From: Deltaproteobacteria bacterium
GTDB lineage: Archaea; Thermoplasmatota; Poseidoniia; Poseidoniales; Poseidoniaceae
DNA: 55,678 nucleotides
NCBI GenBank assembly: GCA_028344335.1
Contig: JAOMAZ010000008.1
Span: 1-55,678 of the forward strand
Reading direction: 5' to 3'
Part shown: positions 16,207-25,257 of the stretch, piece by piece
Position numbering within the stretch: the first letter of the stretch is position 1
How the letters are laid out: every line of letters starts with the position of its first letter
Program-made: the position numbers and the translations under genes
Notes under the pieces: model-generated
Told to the model about the DNA's origin: nothing
Database searches by the model: none
The model's input: only the letters and a program-made list of their open reading frames with translations

Positions 16207-17394
16207 TGCAATCCGGGTCTTATCGCGCTTTATCATTATCGAATAGGCCAACATCGAACCTAGCACTAGTGTAACTCCAATAACCGGCAACCACGGTGAA
16301 GAACTCCTCGCATCTCTGGGTATAAGCAACCAAGTGAATCTAAGATCTGAAGAAGCCTCAAAACGCTTTGACCAAGTGAATAAATCATCAGTTTCATGAG
16401 CCGCTATGGTGACTGCGAATGAACGCCCATTGAACCACTGCTCACTCAATATATCAACTTCAACATCACTATCTTCAAAGACTATCTTGACCTCCATTCC
16501 CACTGGTATAGACAATAAAAGATGAGAGCCATCCATCCTCCAGCCTTGTTGAAGTTGGTTTTCATTGACATCCAACATTACTAACTGATTACCCGTAGAA
16601 ACATCGACTATAGAGAGAACCTTTGAATCACTTGCATTGACTCTCCAAGTTACCGGGATATCCCAGTTTCTATCTTCAGAAGATAAGCAAGCTTGAGGTC
16701 GTTCAACTTTCATCCTCCATTCTCCTTCAGCCGAAGTAGTGGATGATGAAAATTGGAATTGGTGGCAGCGTTGGATTACCCATGTCGACCAAGCCTCCCC
16801 CCAAGTTGTGAACCATGCATCGCTGTCAAGAAGCCATTCTTCGATATCTGAATCATGGCGTATTGTTATCTCATCTACTTTTCCAACCCAATAAAAATTC
16901 ACTAATCCACCGGCTTCTGCTTCTGTTTTCACTGTCGATAAAGTGTTCATTTCTTTCTCAAGGCTTCCGCCTCGCCTACCCATATTGTACCAATCCTCAG
17001 GTTGTTCAGGGAAATCTTCTGAATTATGCCACGCAGTTGAGGCTAAGCCAGTTTCATCGCCATGAATAGGAAAGCCTTGTGCGTCAATCATATCATGCTC
17101 AATATAGGTCAACCCATTCTCCACAAAGGTCGAGAGGGGAGTTGAATTCCAATGTGATGCTACGATATTATCCTCAATATATTCTCTACATTCTTTAGCC
17201 ATTGCACCAGGGTCTGCTTGCCAAGAAAGAGAGGGGATTTCATAGCAGCCAAATTCATCTCCCGCTGCCAAGCGTTCATCTGCATAACCTGTTGAAAGCC
17301 AACCATCTACTTCCCATGATGCTGCTGCAACAGGTGTAATAATTGGTTGAAGGATTAGTAATAGCAGCAGCCACCAAGTAAAGCCTCTGCGCAT
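16189..17394 (-). CDS. Secreted, membrane-anchored protein of unknown function
   Basis: The protein has 401 residues. An N-terminal signal peptide (MRRGFTWWLLLLLILQP...AAASW) is followed by an external domain of about 330 residues, rich in Trp and Asp/Glu with several cysteines. A C-terminal helix at about 368-388 and a short basic tail (MIKRDKTRIASLEEE) follow, giving a type I topology. The ATG at 17394 is chosen because the signal peptide begins there; the open frame upstream lacks coding character. No family is recognised. It diverges from the PlsC gene with 104 bases between them. Confidence 0.78.
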   Translation of the reverse strand: MRRGFTWWLLLLLILQPIITPVAAASWEVDGWLSTGYADERLAAGDEFGCYEIPSLSWQADPGAMAKECREYIEDNIVASHWNSTPLSTFVENGLTYIEHDMIDAQGFPIHGDETGLASTAWHNSEDFPEQPEDWYNMGRRGGSLEKEMNTLSTVKTEAEAGGLVNFYWVGKVDEITIRHDSDIEEWLLDSDAWFTTWGEAWSTWVIQRCHQFQFSSSTTSAEGEWRMKVERPQACLSSEDRNWDIPVTWRVNASDSKVLSIVDVSTGNQLVMLDVNENQLQQGWRMDGSHLLLSIPVGMEVKIVFEDSDVEVDILSEQWFNGRSFAVTIAAHETDDLFTWSKRFEASSDLRFTWLLIPRDARSSSPWLPVIGVTLVLGSMLAYSIMIKRDKTRIASLEEE

Positions 17395-17498
17395 GATTTG
17401 CTCGAAATGTCTGCTGTTCAAGACTATACCGGAATAAACGCCTTCAAAGATTATGGTGAGCCGCAGCATAGAATACTGAAAAGCAGCCCCCACAAGAT

Positions 17499-18266
17499 AT
17501 GGGCGATGCTGCTGATGCATGGTTGCGTCTGGGTGATGCAGTCATAATTAAGGGCACAGGCAAGCCACTCAAGCCACCGCTTTCATACAGCGTATTGCAA
17601 TGGACTATTGTTCCACTCATCCGATTTTTTATCCGAATTAAACCATATGGGATTGAACGAATTCCAAAACAAGGCTCGGGAATTTTTGTGGCAAACCACC
17701 TTAGTCATGTTGACCCAGTTATTGTGGTTAGCGTTGTTCGAAAGAAATTACATTATTTAGCGAAAGACGAGCACTTCACTACTCCAGGGGTTTCCTTTTT
17801 TATGAGAGCTACAGGTCAAATCAAAACCGAACGAGAATCAGGCGCTGCGGATGCTTTGGCCAGAGCCAGTGACATATTGGCTGAAGGCCGCTGCTTAGGC
17901 CTATTTCCAGAAGGTACGCGTTCACGAAACAAAGAGCCTCCATTCCTTGCAGCAGGGAAAACAGGAGTAGCACGGCTTGCAGCATCTCACCCTGAAGTAC
18001 CAGTTACCCCGATGGCACTAATCGGAACAAGAGAAGTCATGGCTCCAAAAATCCACAAACTCCCCCGACTCTGGAGAAAGATTCGAGTCAACATTGGTTA
18101 TGGTCGAAGTTGGAATCAATTCTTAGAACAAACAAATGTCAGCCGAAAGGATATAGATGCTATTGCTGGAATGGAGGCAGATGAAAAGAAAGCGGCAATC
18201 GCTGCTCTTTATCGCGCCTTTACTGACCTAATCATGGCTGATATCAAAGAACTAGGTGCACCATAG
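17499..18266 (+). CDS. plsC: Bacterial-type 1-acyl-glycerol-3-phosphate acyltransferase (PlsC family)
   Basis: The protein has 255 residues. The acyltransferase motifs are complete: NHLSHVD with H67 and D72 (HX4D), a RATGQIKTER segment, and FPEGTRS at 136-142. A hydrophobic segment at about 31-46 would place it at the membrane. PlsC esterifies the second position of glycerol phosphate with a fatty acyl group, a step of bacterial membrane-lipid synthesis that canonical archaeal ether lipids do not need. Marine Group II has been reported to carry such genes. It diverges from the 16189-17394 gene and lies 48 bases before thyA. The true acceptor substrate is unknown. Confidence 0.88.
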   Translation: MGDAADAWLRLGDAVIIKGTGKPLKPPLSYSVLQWTIVPLIRFFIRIKPYGIERIPKQGSGIFVANHLSHVDPVIVVSVVRKKLHYLAKDEHFTTPGVSFFMRATGQIKTERESGAADALARASDILAEGRCLGLFPEGTRSRNKEPPFLAAGKTGVARLAASHPEVPVTPMALIGTREVMAPKIHKLPRLWRKIRVNIGYGRSWNQFLEQTNVSRKDIDAIAGMEADEKKAAIAALYRAFTDLIMADIKELGAP

Positions 18267-18314
18267 CCTTCACAATAATTGAAGAACCGGCTAAGGCCAC
18301 CACTCTTCGGTACC

Positions 18315-19109
18315 ATGGAACAGTATCTCGACTTGATGCGCCGTATCCTCGACGAGGGTCAGCCAAAAGGCGATAGGACTGGAACCGGAACCATATCTCT
18401 ATTCGGCCACCAAATGCGTTTTGACCTCTCCAAAGGCTTTCCTATGGTCACTACCAAAAAATTGCACATGAAGTCGATTATCTACGAATTATTGTGGTTC
18501 CTAAGAGGAGAGACAAATATCTCCTACCTGAAAGAACACGATGTTCGAATCTGGAATGCATGGGCTGATGATGAGGGTGAACTGGGTCCAGTTTATGGCG
18601 AACAATGGCGGAAATGGGAGACTGAAGGTGGGCAAGTTGTTGACCAAATAGCAGAAGCAATTGAGATGATCAAGAATAATCCAGATTCACGCCGAATAAT
18701 TGTCTCCGCTTGGAACGTAGGAGCCTTAGACAAGATGGCATTAATGCCCTGTCATGCCTTTTTCCAGTTCTATGTTAACAACGGAAAACTCTCATGTCAA
18801 CTTTATCAAAGAAGTGCCGATGTATTCCTTGGAGTTCCGTTCAATATAGCATCCTATAGCATTCTTGTCCACATGATGGCCCAAGTCTGTGAACTTGAAG
18901 TCGGTGATTTCATCCACACTATCGGAGATGCCCACCTCTATGCTAACCACCTTGAGCAAGCCCGATTGCAAGTCTCAAGAGAATGTCTGGGATTACCCCA
19001 ACTAATCCTAAACCCAGAGAAAATGGACATCGATGACTTCACTTACGAGGACTTTGAAATTCAGGATTATCAACATCACCCGCATATCAAGGCCCCGATT
19101 TCAGTTTAA
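18315..19109 (+). CDS. thyA: Thymidylate synthase, ThyA type
   Basis: The protein has 264 residues with the start at 18315, exactly the length of the Escherichia coli enzyme. It methylates dUMP to dTMP with methylene-tetrahydrofolate. The nucleophile is C146 in a [12 protein letters not shown] context, and the RRIIVSAWN and [17 protein letters not shown] substrate-binding motifs are intact. The product dihydrofolate needs DHFR, whose gene begins 12 bases downstream. The pair resembles bacterial thyA-folA operons and probably came by lateral transfer, since many archaea use ThyX or other folates. A TTG at 18279 would add 12 atypical residues. Confidence 0.97.
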   Translation: MEQYLDLMRRILDEGQPKGDRTGTGTISLFGHQMRFDLSKGFPMVTTKKLHMKSIIYELLWFLRGETNISYLKEHDVRIWNAWADDEGELGPVYGEQWRKWETEGGQVVDQIAEAIEMIKNNPDSRRIIVSAWNVGALDKMALMPCHAFFQFYVNNGKLSCQLYQRSADVFLGVPFNIASYSILVHMMAQVCELEVGDFIHTIGDAHLYANHLEQARLQVSRECLGLPQLILNPEKMDIDDFTYEDFEIQDYQHHPHIKAPISV

Positions 19110-19120
19110 GAGGTTGAATA

Positions 19121-19594
19121 ATGAGAATCATCGCCTTAGTTGCTTGCGATTTGAACGGGGCTATCGGCAAGCAAGGCGATCTGCCGTGGAGATTGCCTTC
19201 TGACCTAGCTCGCTTCAAACAACGAACCATGGGATCCCCTATCATCATGGGACGTAAAACCTACGAGTCAATTGGCAGGCCTCTGCCAGGCCGATTAAAC
19301 ATCGTGATTAGCCGGACCTCAAACTTCGAGGGAGTAATCATGGCAAGAAGTCCTGCCGCTGCAATTACCGCCTGCGGTGCTGTAAATGAGGCATTTATCA
19401 TTGGAGGTGGGGAAATTTACCGTCTATTCGACTTAGATATATTGGAAATAACAGTAGTCCAAACGACAATCGAAGGTGCAGACACATTCTTTGAGGTACC
19501 TGAACGAATGGAGGTCTCATCAATAGCAGAATCTCAACAAGGTGAGGAAGATGAACATCCTTGGGTTCTCAAGATTCTGGAACGTACTCAGTAA
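19121..19594 (+). CDS. folA: Dihydrofolate reductase
   Basis: The protein has 157 residues, near the bacterial FolA length. It reduces dihydrofolate to tetrahydrofolate with NADPH. The motifs LPWRLPSDLARFKQRT, IIMGRKTYESIGRPLPGR and IIGGGEIY (the nucleotide-binding glycine loop) are in order. AGAGGTTG precedes the ATG by a few bases. It is cotranscribed with thyA and regenerates the folate oxidised by it. Its last 26 bases overlap the converging MazG-like gene. Confidence 0.96.
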   Translation: MRIIALVACDLNGAIGKQGDLPWRLPSDLARFKQRTMGSPIIMGRKTYESIGRPLPGRLNIVISRTSNFEGVIMARSPAAAITACGAVNEAFIIGGGEIYRLFDLDILEITVVQTTIEGADTFFEVPERMEVSSIAESQQGEEDEHPWVLKILERTQ

Positions 19595-19994
19595 CCCTAA
19601 TTCCAAGTCTACCTTTTCGGCTTGGTCGAGTCATGATTTTATCCATTTTTTTGTGGAAGGCTTTCTCAAGGTCGATTTCCATTGCCAAGGCATTACCCAA
19701 AGTCAATATGAAAACATCTGCCAATTCTTCTTCTAAGTCAGCCTTCGGTTTTCCCTTGGTAACTGCGGCTGCTAATTCTCCTAATTCCTCGATCATCAAA
19801 GTTAGGCGGTAGCCCATGTCATGGCCATTGTTATCAGCAAAGGCATGCTTGTGGTGGAACCTTGCAGTTCTTGCCATCATGGTGTCGAATCTGCCATCGC
19901 AAAGAATCTCTGCGACATCGCTTTCTCCGACTGCTAAAACGCGTTCGCCTGCACCGTCTTTGAGCCATTGGTCGACGTCTGTTGGTCTTGTCAT
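19569..19994 (-). CDS. MazG-like nucleotide pyrophosphohydrolase
   Basis: The protein has 141 residues. It has the all-alpha NTP-PPase core: EELGELAAAVTKG (metal-binding EExxE) followed by EEELADVFILTLG (ExxD), then a helical tail (AFHKKMDKIMTRP). These enzymes hydrolyse (d)NTPs to monophosphates; members of this group act on dUTP or dCTP as well as damaged nucleotides. Its place beside thyA and folA suggests control of pyrimidine deoxynucleotide pools. It converges with folA and overlaps its end. Confidence 0.82.
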   Translation of the reverse strand: MTRPTDVDQWLKDGAGERVLAVGESDVAEILCDGRFDTMMARTARFHHKHAFADNNGHDMGYRLTLMIEELGELAAAVTKGKPKADLEEELADVFILTLGNALAMEIDLEKAFHKKMDKIMTRPSRKGRLGIRVTEYVPES

Positions 19995-20030
19995 AGCATC
20001 ATGCAGAGGAACTTAGTCCTTCAATACCAC

Positions 20031-21053
20031 TCAAGAAAGGTGATCGAGAATCTTTCCAGCAAGCGCCGCCGAAATTCCCTTTATTTCAGAGATTCCATCA
20101 ACACCAGCCTCCTTCAATGCTGCAAAGGAGCCAAGCCCCGCATCCTGCAACTTCTTTGCGGATGCTGGACCTACACCTGGTAGAGTCGAAAAGTCATCAT
20201 CTGAAGCAGGTTCTGCTGCTACAGGAGATTCTTCTTCTTCCTTGACTTCCTCAACAGGTTCTGGTGCCTTGTCTGATACTTCTTCAAGTGCTTCTGCTGC
20301 TGCTAATACTCCTGCTTCTTCAGCAGTGCCATCTTCTTCGTCAGCGGCTGCTGCCAGTGCTGCTGCCTTACGGGCCGCGGTTTCTGCAGTCTTGCGCTCT
20401 TCATTAGCATGGATTTCATCAAGGGTAGGGCCGCTTTCTGAAACTACTCCACTCTGTAATAGTTGACTCTTATGAATAACCGCAGAGCGAACGGGGTAGA
20501 CCTTTCTGACAGCCTTGGAAACTTCATCTTCCATCTCGGTTCCAAGTAGAGATTTTTGTAACTGAGCAAAGGTCTTGCGAGCTGATTGTGTAAGGATGAC
20601 ATCGCGTGCTGCTAAGCGCATTGCACTCTTGACGCTAGACTTGACTCTGCGCTCAGTAATCATCAATGGTTTCAAGCGGACCAAGAAACCATCCTGTGTT
20701 ACGACATCAACAACATCGTCAACTTTTCCACGGTAGCGGCGGATTTGCCTACGAACATGGTCGGACTGGTGACTGTGGCCTATGAATTCAGTTAGTGCAT
20801 CTTGGCCAACACACTCAATAACACGGAAGCGTACTTTGACGTGCATCTTTGTGAAGTCGCCATCGAATTCCTGTTGAGTAATTTCGTAGGTACGTCCTAC
20901 GATGTGTTCTTCTTCTTCTCCGAGAGTCTCGCCGATGCGCTTGAAATCCCAAGGGTATCGTGGTGCACGGATTGTGAACCAACGCTTAGTCTTCCACTTA
21001 TCTTTCTGCTTTCTTGCTGCTGCGCGTGCCTTTGCACTGTTTCGACTTGCCAT
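20031..21053 (-). CDS. rps3ae: Small-subunit ribosomal protein eS1 (S3Ae) with C-terminal HhH domain
   Basis: The protein has 340 residues. Residues 1 to about 215 are a complete eS1 (KWKTKRWFTIRAPRYP..., MRLAARDVILTQSARKTF..., VYPVRSAVIHKSQLL). They are followed by an Ala/Glu-rich linker of about 70 residues and a C-terminal helix-hairpin-helix module (about 288-340: LPGVGPASAKKLQDAG, then ISEIKGISAALAGKIL). Plain archaeal eS1 is about 200-220 residues, so the tail is an added domain. Its function could be extra RNA or DNA binding. GAGGGATC precedes the ATG. The leader contains a perfect hairpin and a TATA-like element. Confidence 0.93.
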   Translation of the reverse strand: MASRNSAKARAAARKQKDKWKTKRWFTIRAPRYPWDFKRIGETLGEEEEHIVGRTYEITQQEFDGDFTKMHVKVRFRVIECVGQDALTEFIGHSHQSDHVRRQIRRYRGKVDDVVDVVTQDGFLVRLKPLMITERRVKSSVKSAMRLAARDVILTQSARKTFAQLQKSLLGTEMEDEVSKAVRKVYPVRSAVIHKSQLLQSGVVSESGPTLDEIHANEERKTAETAARKAAALAAAADEEDGTAEEAGVLAAAEALEEVSDKAPEPVEEVKEEEESPVAAEPASDDDFSTLPGVGPASAKKLQDAGLGSFAALKEAGVDGISEIKGISAALAGKILDHLS

Positions 21054-21074
21054 CTTGATCCCTCAGAGTTTGTT

Positions 21075-21129
21075 GTAGGGGCTACCCTACGAGCAAGCCG
21101 CCGACCGACCTCCACTATTTGAATTATAT
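21075..21129 (-). promoter_or_regulatory. eS1 leader: TATA-like box and perfect hairpin
   Basis: On the minus strand an ATATAATTC element lies at about 21121-21129, after the pdxS stop. Downstream of it GTAGGG (21085-21090) and CCCTAC (21075-21080) form a perfect 6-base-pair stem with a 4-base loop, about 22-37 bases before the eS1 start. Ribosomal protein leaders often carry such structures for autoregulation; here that is only a possibility. Confidence 0.4.
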
Positions 21130-21137
21130 GAGAGGCG

Positions 21138-22130
21138 TCATGCGCCGCGGTCTTCCATTCTTGTTGCAAGACCTTCTAATTCCAGACCTGGCATTGCTTC
21201 TCCCATCATGGCTGAAGCCTCAGAAACAACAGCAGGGTCGTCAAAATGGTGAGTTGCCATAATGATTGCATCTGCAGTAGTTTTTGGATCTGGAGATTTG
21301 AATATTCCAGAGCCGACGAAGATTCCATCCATTCCATGCTTCATCATCAAGGCTGCATCAGCAGGGGTTGCAATACCACCTGCAGAGAAAGTGATGACAG
21401 GTAATCTCCCCATTTCCTTTACTTGTAGCAAGATATTCTTCATGTTAGTATGGAACTCATCATCCAAGTCGCCGAAAGGTGTTGTACATACATCTCCAAG
21501 CAGTGGAGATGTCTCCGATAATTCGTAAAACCTGTCCATGATAATATCAACAGCGATATCCAACTTTTCATCATCCATAGTCTGAACTTGGGCAATTTCT
21601 TGCTGGATTATGCGTGAGTGTGTCACTGCTGCAACCACGTTGCCTGTTCCTGCTTCGCCCTTGGTTCTTATCATTGCAGCACCTTCATGGATTCTGCGAA
21701 CCGCCTCTCCGAGGTTTGTTGCGCCACAGACGAATGGTATGGTGAAATCATTCTTAGCGATGTGGAAAAATGGGTCAGCAGGAGTTAGAACTTCTGATTC
21801 ATCGACCATATCAACACCAAGTTCCTGTAATACAGCAGCCTCCATATCGTGTCCAATTCGAGCCTTTGCCATGACTGGAATAGAAGTGGTCTCGATGATA
21901 CCACGGATTAGGTCTGGATGGCTCATCCTTGCAACTCCGCCATCCTTGCGGATATCGGAAGGAACCCTCTCAAGAGCCATGACTGCAGTTGCCCCAGCAT
22001 CTTCAGCAAGTTGAGCTTGCTCAGGAGTAACCACGTCCATAATGACGCCACCTTGTTGCATGCGAGCAAATCCACGCTTGATCAATTCAGTACCTTTGTA
22101 CATTGTTTCAAGGTCGGTATTAACTGCCAT
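21138..22130 (-). CDS. pdxS: Pyridoxal 5'-phosphate synthase, PdxS subunit
   Basis: The protein has 330 residues, somewhat longer than the usual ~295. It makes PLP from ribose 5-phosphate, glyceraldehyde 3-phosphate and ammonia supplied by PdxT. The TIM-barrel signatures are present: [13 protein letters not shown] with catalytic aspartate, [11 protein letters not shown] with the Schiff-base lysine K89, [13 protein letters not shown] with the second lysine, and the [16 protein letters not shown] phosphate loop. GAGGGATAG precedes the ATG. PdxT is not in the window. It lies between the ferredoxin gene and eS1 on the same strand. Confidence 0.96.
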   Translation of the reverse strand: MAVNTDLETMYKGTELIKRGFARMQQGGVIMDVVTPEQAQLAEDAGATAVMALERVPSDIRKDGGVARMSHPDLIRGIIETTSIPVMAKARIGHDMEAAVLQELGVDMVDESEVLTPADPFFHIAKNDFTIPFVCGATNLGEAVRRIHEGAAMIRTKGEAGTGNVVAAVTHSRIIQQEIAQVQTMDDEKLDIAVDIIMDRFYELSETSPLLGDVCTTPFGDLDDEFHTNMKNILLQVKEMGRLPVITFSAGGIATPADAALMMKHGMDGIFVGSGIFKSPDPKTTADAIIMATHHFDDPAVVSEASAMMGEAMPGLELEGLATRMEDRGA

Positions 22131-22175
22131 TGCTATCCCTCAATTAGTCAAGAGTAGTTATTGGAAACCGGTGGT

Positions 22176-22454
22176 TCAATCATCAGCAAGAACTGGTGAA
22201 TCGCCGGTTGCGACTTCCAAGTTCAGAGATTCAGTTGCATTGCGCTCAATCCATGCTTCCTCTTCATCAGGAACATCGGTATCGGCAAAGATTGCTTCTA
22301 CTGGGCACTCTGGTATACAGGCGCCACAATCGATGCACTCATCTGGGTCAATGACCAGATAGGTGTCGGCTTCTCTAAATGCCTCTACAGGGCATACTGC
22401 AACGCATTCCTGATACTTATGGTCAACACATGTTGAGATTACTACGTGGGTCAT
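22176..22454 (-). CDS. fdxA: Ferredoxin, seven-iron type
   Basis: The protein has 92 residues. Two cluster motifs are visible: C9...C17-x3-C21P with a non-cysteine in the usual second position, suggesting a 3Fe-4S cluster, and C-x2-C-x2-C-x3-CP (CIDCGACIPECP) for a 4Fe-4S cluster. The acidic C-terminal tail is typical of this small electron carrier. GGAGAG precedes the ATG. It carries electrons in the cytosol; the partner enzymes cannot be told from this neighbourhood. Confidence 0.92.
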   Translation of the reverse strand: MTHVVISTCVDHKYQECVAVCPVEAFREADTYLVIDPDECIDCGACIPECPVEAIFADTDVPDEEEAWIERNATESLNLEVATGDSPVLADD

Positions 22455-22508
22455 CTGCTTCTCTCCATAGCGCCGATTGAGAATACGGATATGAAGCCTT
22501 TTGTGGAT

Positions 22509-22976
22509 TCACTCTTCTTCATAGTCCGGCAAAGCAGGAATTTGTGCTCTTTCAAGCAGTGATTGAAGACTATCTTTGACAACTTGTTGGGTGTCTTGAC
22601 CAGGGAATGCTTTGAATTTGAGACGGGCTTTTACAGTTGCTTTTCCACCAGGTTCACTCAGGATGAGTTTTCCTCGAACAAGGCTGTCAAGGTCTAGGCG
22701 GAAGTAGAGGGCATTATCATCATGTAAGCGTGAATCCAATTGTATCAACAATGTATTCAGCAAGTTTGGACCGAGATTAGAAATTGCTTTGCGGATGGCG
22801 CCGCGGCGGCTTATCTTGGAAGTAATCATATGAACTTTCGAGCCATGGTAGGATTTGGTTCGTTCTAGTTCAATGCTTTCTGGCTCGCCACAAAGCCATG
22901 AAAGAGCATCTGCGATAACCAATTCATCTTCAAGACCTGAAGTGTTAGCTCTCCAAGTTAAGTTTGCGAATGGCAT
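22509..22976 (-). CDS. COG1325/DUF54 predicted RNA-binding (exosome-associated) protein
   Basis: The protein has 155 residues. It matches the archaeal DUF54 pattern: a KSYHGSKVHMITSKISRRGAIRKAI strand-helix core, NALYFRLDLDSLVRGKLILSE, and KARLKFKAFPG. This family is predicted to bind RNA and has been linked to exosome genes by neighbourhood in other archaea. The ATG at 22976 (MPFANLTW) is preferred since GGTGA lies just upstream. It begins 17 bases after the stop of the membrane protein gene. Confidence 0.75.
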   Translation of the reverse strand: MPFANLTWRANTSGLEDELVIADALSWLCGEPESIELERTKSYHGSKVHMITSKISRRGAIRKAISNLGPNLLNTLLIQLDSRLHDDNALYFRLDLDSLVRGKLILSEPGGKATVKARLKFKAFPGQDTQQVVKDSLQSLLERAQIPALPDYEEE

Positions 22977-22992
22977 ATGTTCACCTTTTGGC

Positions 22993-24015
22993 TTAAAATC
23001 CATAAGCCGCTAGTGCTGCCATAAATAAAACGAAAAGAAATGCAGGAACTAAGATGGCTGAGGCGCCCACTCCATAAGCAAACCATTTGTATCCAGACAT
23101 GTAAGCACCTACTCCTACTCCGATGAATAAAAGGCATCCAAGACAAGGAAGAAAGGCAAAGAAAAACTCCATATTTTCGTCATAAGAATATATATGGACG
23201 TTGATTTCTTTAACATGTGAATAGGAATCGGGTAATTTGAAAGTCAATACTCCATCTTTCAATTTACTATCAATAATGTATTCTCCTTCTTCAAATATTG
23301 TGCATGGCCTATCTCCTCCATTGAGATAGAAACCCCTTTCACCAAACCGGTTTTGTGATTGGAGGAATTCATAAGTTCCATGTCCATCACAATAATCAGG
23401 ATCCACATTACCACTGAAAATAGTATTAACTCCATCTCCTTGGCCTAATGATTCAGTACGGGAAACACCATCTTTGTAATATTTAAATTCGACATTATAA
23501 CCGTCAGTAGGCGGCGATAAAAAATCCAATTCCATACTCCCATTCTCATGGATAGTGCCAATGTTTTCGTTTGCATGATATCTTAATTCTCCCTCACAAT
23601 TATAATTTGCACTTGCCCAATCGTCAAACCTGGAATAATCCCCGCCGGAATTTTTCCAATTCAGATCAACCTCATAATAAGAATCGTCGTCACAATTCCA
23701 TCCTAACTCTGTCAAATCGATGCTGAATTCTCCTTGTTCATTAGGCGCGTATAATTCCCCCTCCCAGTCATCTCTATCTCTTTCATTCAATGATTCAATG
23801 CTAATTGCAAAAATGATGCCAACGATGACTGGAAAAAGAAGCCCCAAGAAAAATTGCTTTTTCATCATTTTTCCTTTTACTGGCATCAAAGAAGGGTCGG
23901 TAAAAGCAACATTTTCAGTAGATAATGATGCTGAGAATACGTTTTCTGGGACTGGTGCAGCATCATTTTCAATAACGATACTGGCCGGTGGGGATGAAGC
24001 AGAATCACCGACCAT
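22993..24015 (-). CDS. Multi-helix membrane protein of unknown function
   Basis: The protein has 340 residues. A disordered cytosolic N-terminus of about 50 residues is followed by a transmembrane helix (about 54-73). Next comes an external acidic domain of about 190 residues with Cys and many Asp/Asn/Tyr residues, and then two to three helices at the C-terminus (FFFAFLPCLGCLLFIGVGVGAY..., YGVGASAILVPAFLFVLFMAALAA). No family is recognised. Transfer to the outside and metal binding are plausible from composition only. Confidence 0.78.
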   Translation of the reverse strand: MVGDSASSPPASIVIENDAAPVPENVFSASLSTENVAFTDPSLMPVKGKMMKKQFFLGLLFPVIVGIIFAISIESLNERDRDDWEGELYAPNEQGEFSIDLTELGWNCDDDSYYEVDLNWKNSGGDYSRFDDWASANYNCEGELRYHANENIGTIHENGSMELDFLSPPTDGYNVEFKYYKDGVSRTESLGQGDGVNTIFSGNVDPDYCDGHGTYEFLQSQNRFGERGFYLNGGDRPCTIFEEGEYIIDSKLKDGVLTFKLPDSYSHVKEINVHIYSYDENMEFFFAFLPCLGCLLFIGVGVGAYMSGYKWFAYGVGASAILVPAFLFVLFMAALAAYGF

Positions 24016-24084
24016 AGCCTACTCACCCCGTATGTTATTGGTAATCTTGTTGCCGGATAAAATGAAAAAATACTCCATTCTGAA

Positions 24085-25242
24085 TCAAGTTAGAACTTCC
24101 AAAAGACGGTCCTGCTCGGCTGCTCTACGAAGTTCCAAGGCAATTCTGCGCCCGCTGCTCATCGGTTTTCTCCAAGTTGCATTACCGTATGGGTGGCCTA
24201 CGCTAACATGTACGTTTGTACCGCCACCAACTCTTGGTGCAACATCATATATTGAATAATTCATGTCTTTGTCGATACATGTTTGTAGGCAGAATGGACC
24301 GATGATACCTGGTTCATAATGCTCCTTGCTGGCACTGATGAACTTCTCACCCAATTCGAATGCTGTTTCAAGAAGAGATTCTCTAATTGTCGCTGTATTA
24401 TGTCCAACAACGGTCATTTCTGGAATTTGCTGATGGGCTGGCATGGTCATTTGTTGTGGTGCGGGCAGGCGTACATGACCGTCTAGGGAGGATTCAAACC
24501 TCCAATCTACTCCCAATAGTTCCAGTTTTGGCATCTCCTCTTCCAATGGGCTGTAAAAGAAGTTTAGGTTGAATACTGGTCCAACAACATAGCGCTCGAT
24601 TCTTGCTCCTGTCAAACTGGCTGCATCGATGACACCTTGCTTGATTAAATCCTGAGACTTCTGTTTATATTCCTCGTAAGATGCACAGGTAAAGAATCCT
24701 CTTTCGAGTTTTTTCTCTGCATGGTGCAACTTGACGATGACTAGACAATCGATATCTTGGGGGTCATCGATTGCTTCAGGATAAGGAAGTCCAGCTTTGT
24801 CCAGAATCCAATAATAATCCTGCTCTTCAGTTCTCTCTTCCATTCTCAACATGTTGCGGCTACCAAACATTGGTACATTGAAATCATCCTCGATTGCATT
24901 CATTCCACAATAAGAAGTGAAAGAACGGTTTGGAATATAGATCACATTACGGTCCCTCATTCCTTGCTGAAAGTCAGACTCTAGGATATCGCTGAATTTA
25001 TCGAGGATGACGGCTTTGTCAACCATTCCTCTGCGAACTCTACCTGCAACTGTACGCTGGGCCTTGAAGTAATGAGAGTAGGTTTTTTCTCTCCCTTTTT
25101 GACAGTATGCCACGGTAGGAAAGCCCTCTTCGATGGCGCCATCACAGATATCGAGGGCTGAATGGCTTGCTGTCATGCCGATTCTCAACTTCAATCTGTC
25201 ATAGTCATCCAAAACCGAGGCGATTTGGTCGCGGCTGATCAT
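24085..25242 (-). CDS. purP: IMP-pathway ligase PurP (FAICAR synthesis from formate and ATP)
   Basis: The protein has 385 residues. PurP is the archaeal ATP-grasp enzyme that formylates AICAR with formate. Typical blocks are present: TASHSALDICDGA near the N-terminus, FGSRNMLRMEER, YVVGPVFNLNFFYSP, GPFCLQTCIDKDMNYSIYDVAPRVGGGTNV (the strings are interrupted in the family but in this order), and HPYGNATWRKPMSSGRRIA. The ATG at 25242 is preceded by GGAG with 9-base spacing; a TTG at 25251 is too close to it. The coiled-coil gene 25258-26175 ends 15 bases upstream, so they are likely cotranscribed. Confidence 0.93.
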   Translation of the reverse strand: MISRDQIASVLDDYDRLKLRIGMTASHSALDICDGAIEEGFPTVAYCQKGREKTYSHYFKAQRTVAGRVRRGMVDKAVILDKFSDILESDFQQGMRDRNVIYIPNRSFTSYCGMNAIEDDFNVPMFGSRNMLRMEERTEEQDYYWILDKAGLPYPEAIDDPQDIDCLVIVKLHHAEKKLERGFFTCASYEEYKQKSQDLIKQGVIDAASLTGARIERYVVGPVFNLNFFYSPLEEEMPKLELLGVDWRFESSLDGHVRLPAPQQMTMPAHQQIPEMTVVGHNTATIRESLLETAFELGEKFISASKEHYEPGIIGPFCLQTCIDKDMNYSIYDVAPRVGGGTNVHVSVGHPYGNATWRKPMSSGRRIALELRRAAEQDRLLEVLT

Positions 25243-25257
25243 ATTGGGCAACTCCAG

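Noticed and set aside
20242-20466. A Ser/Ala-rich plus-strand frame
   Set aside because: It is antisense to the Ala/Glu-rich linker of eS1.
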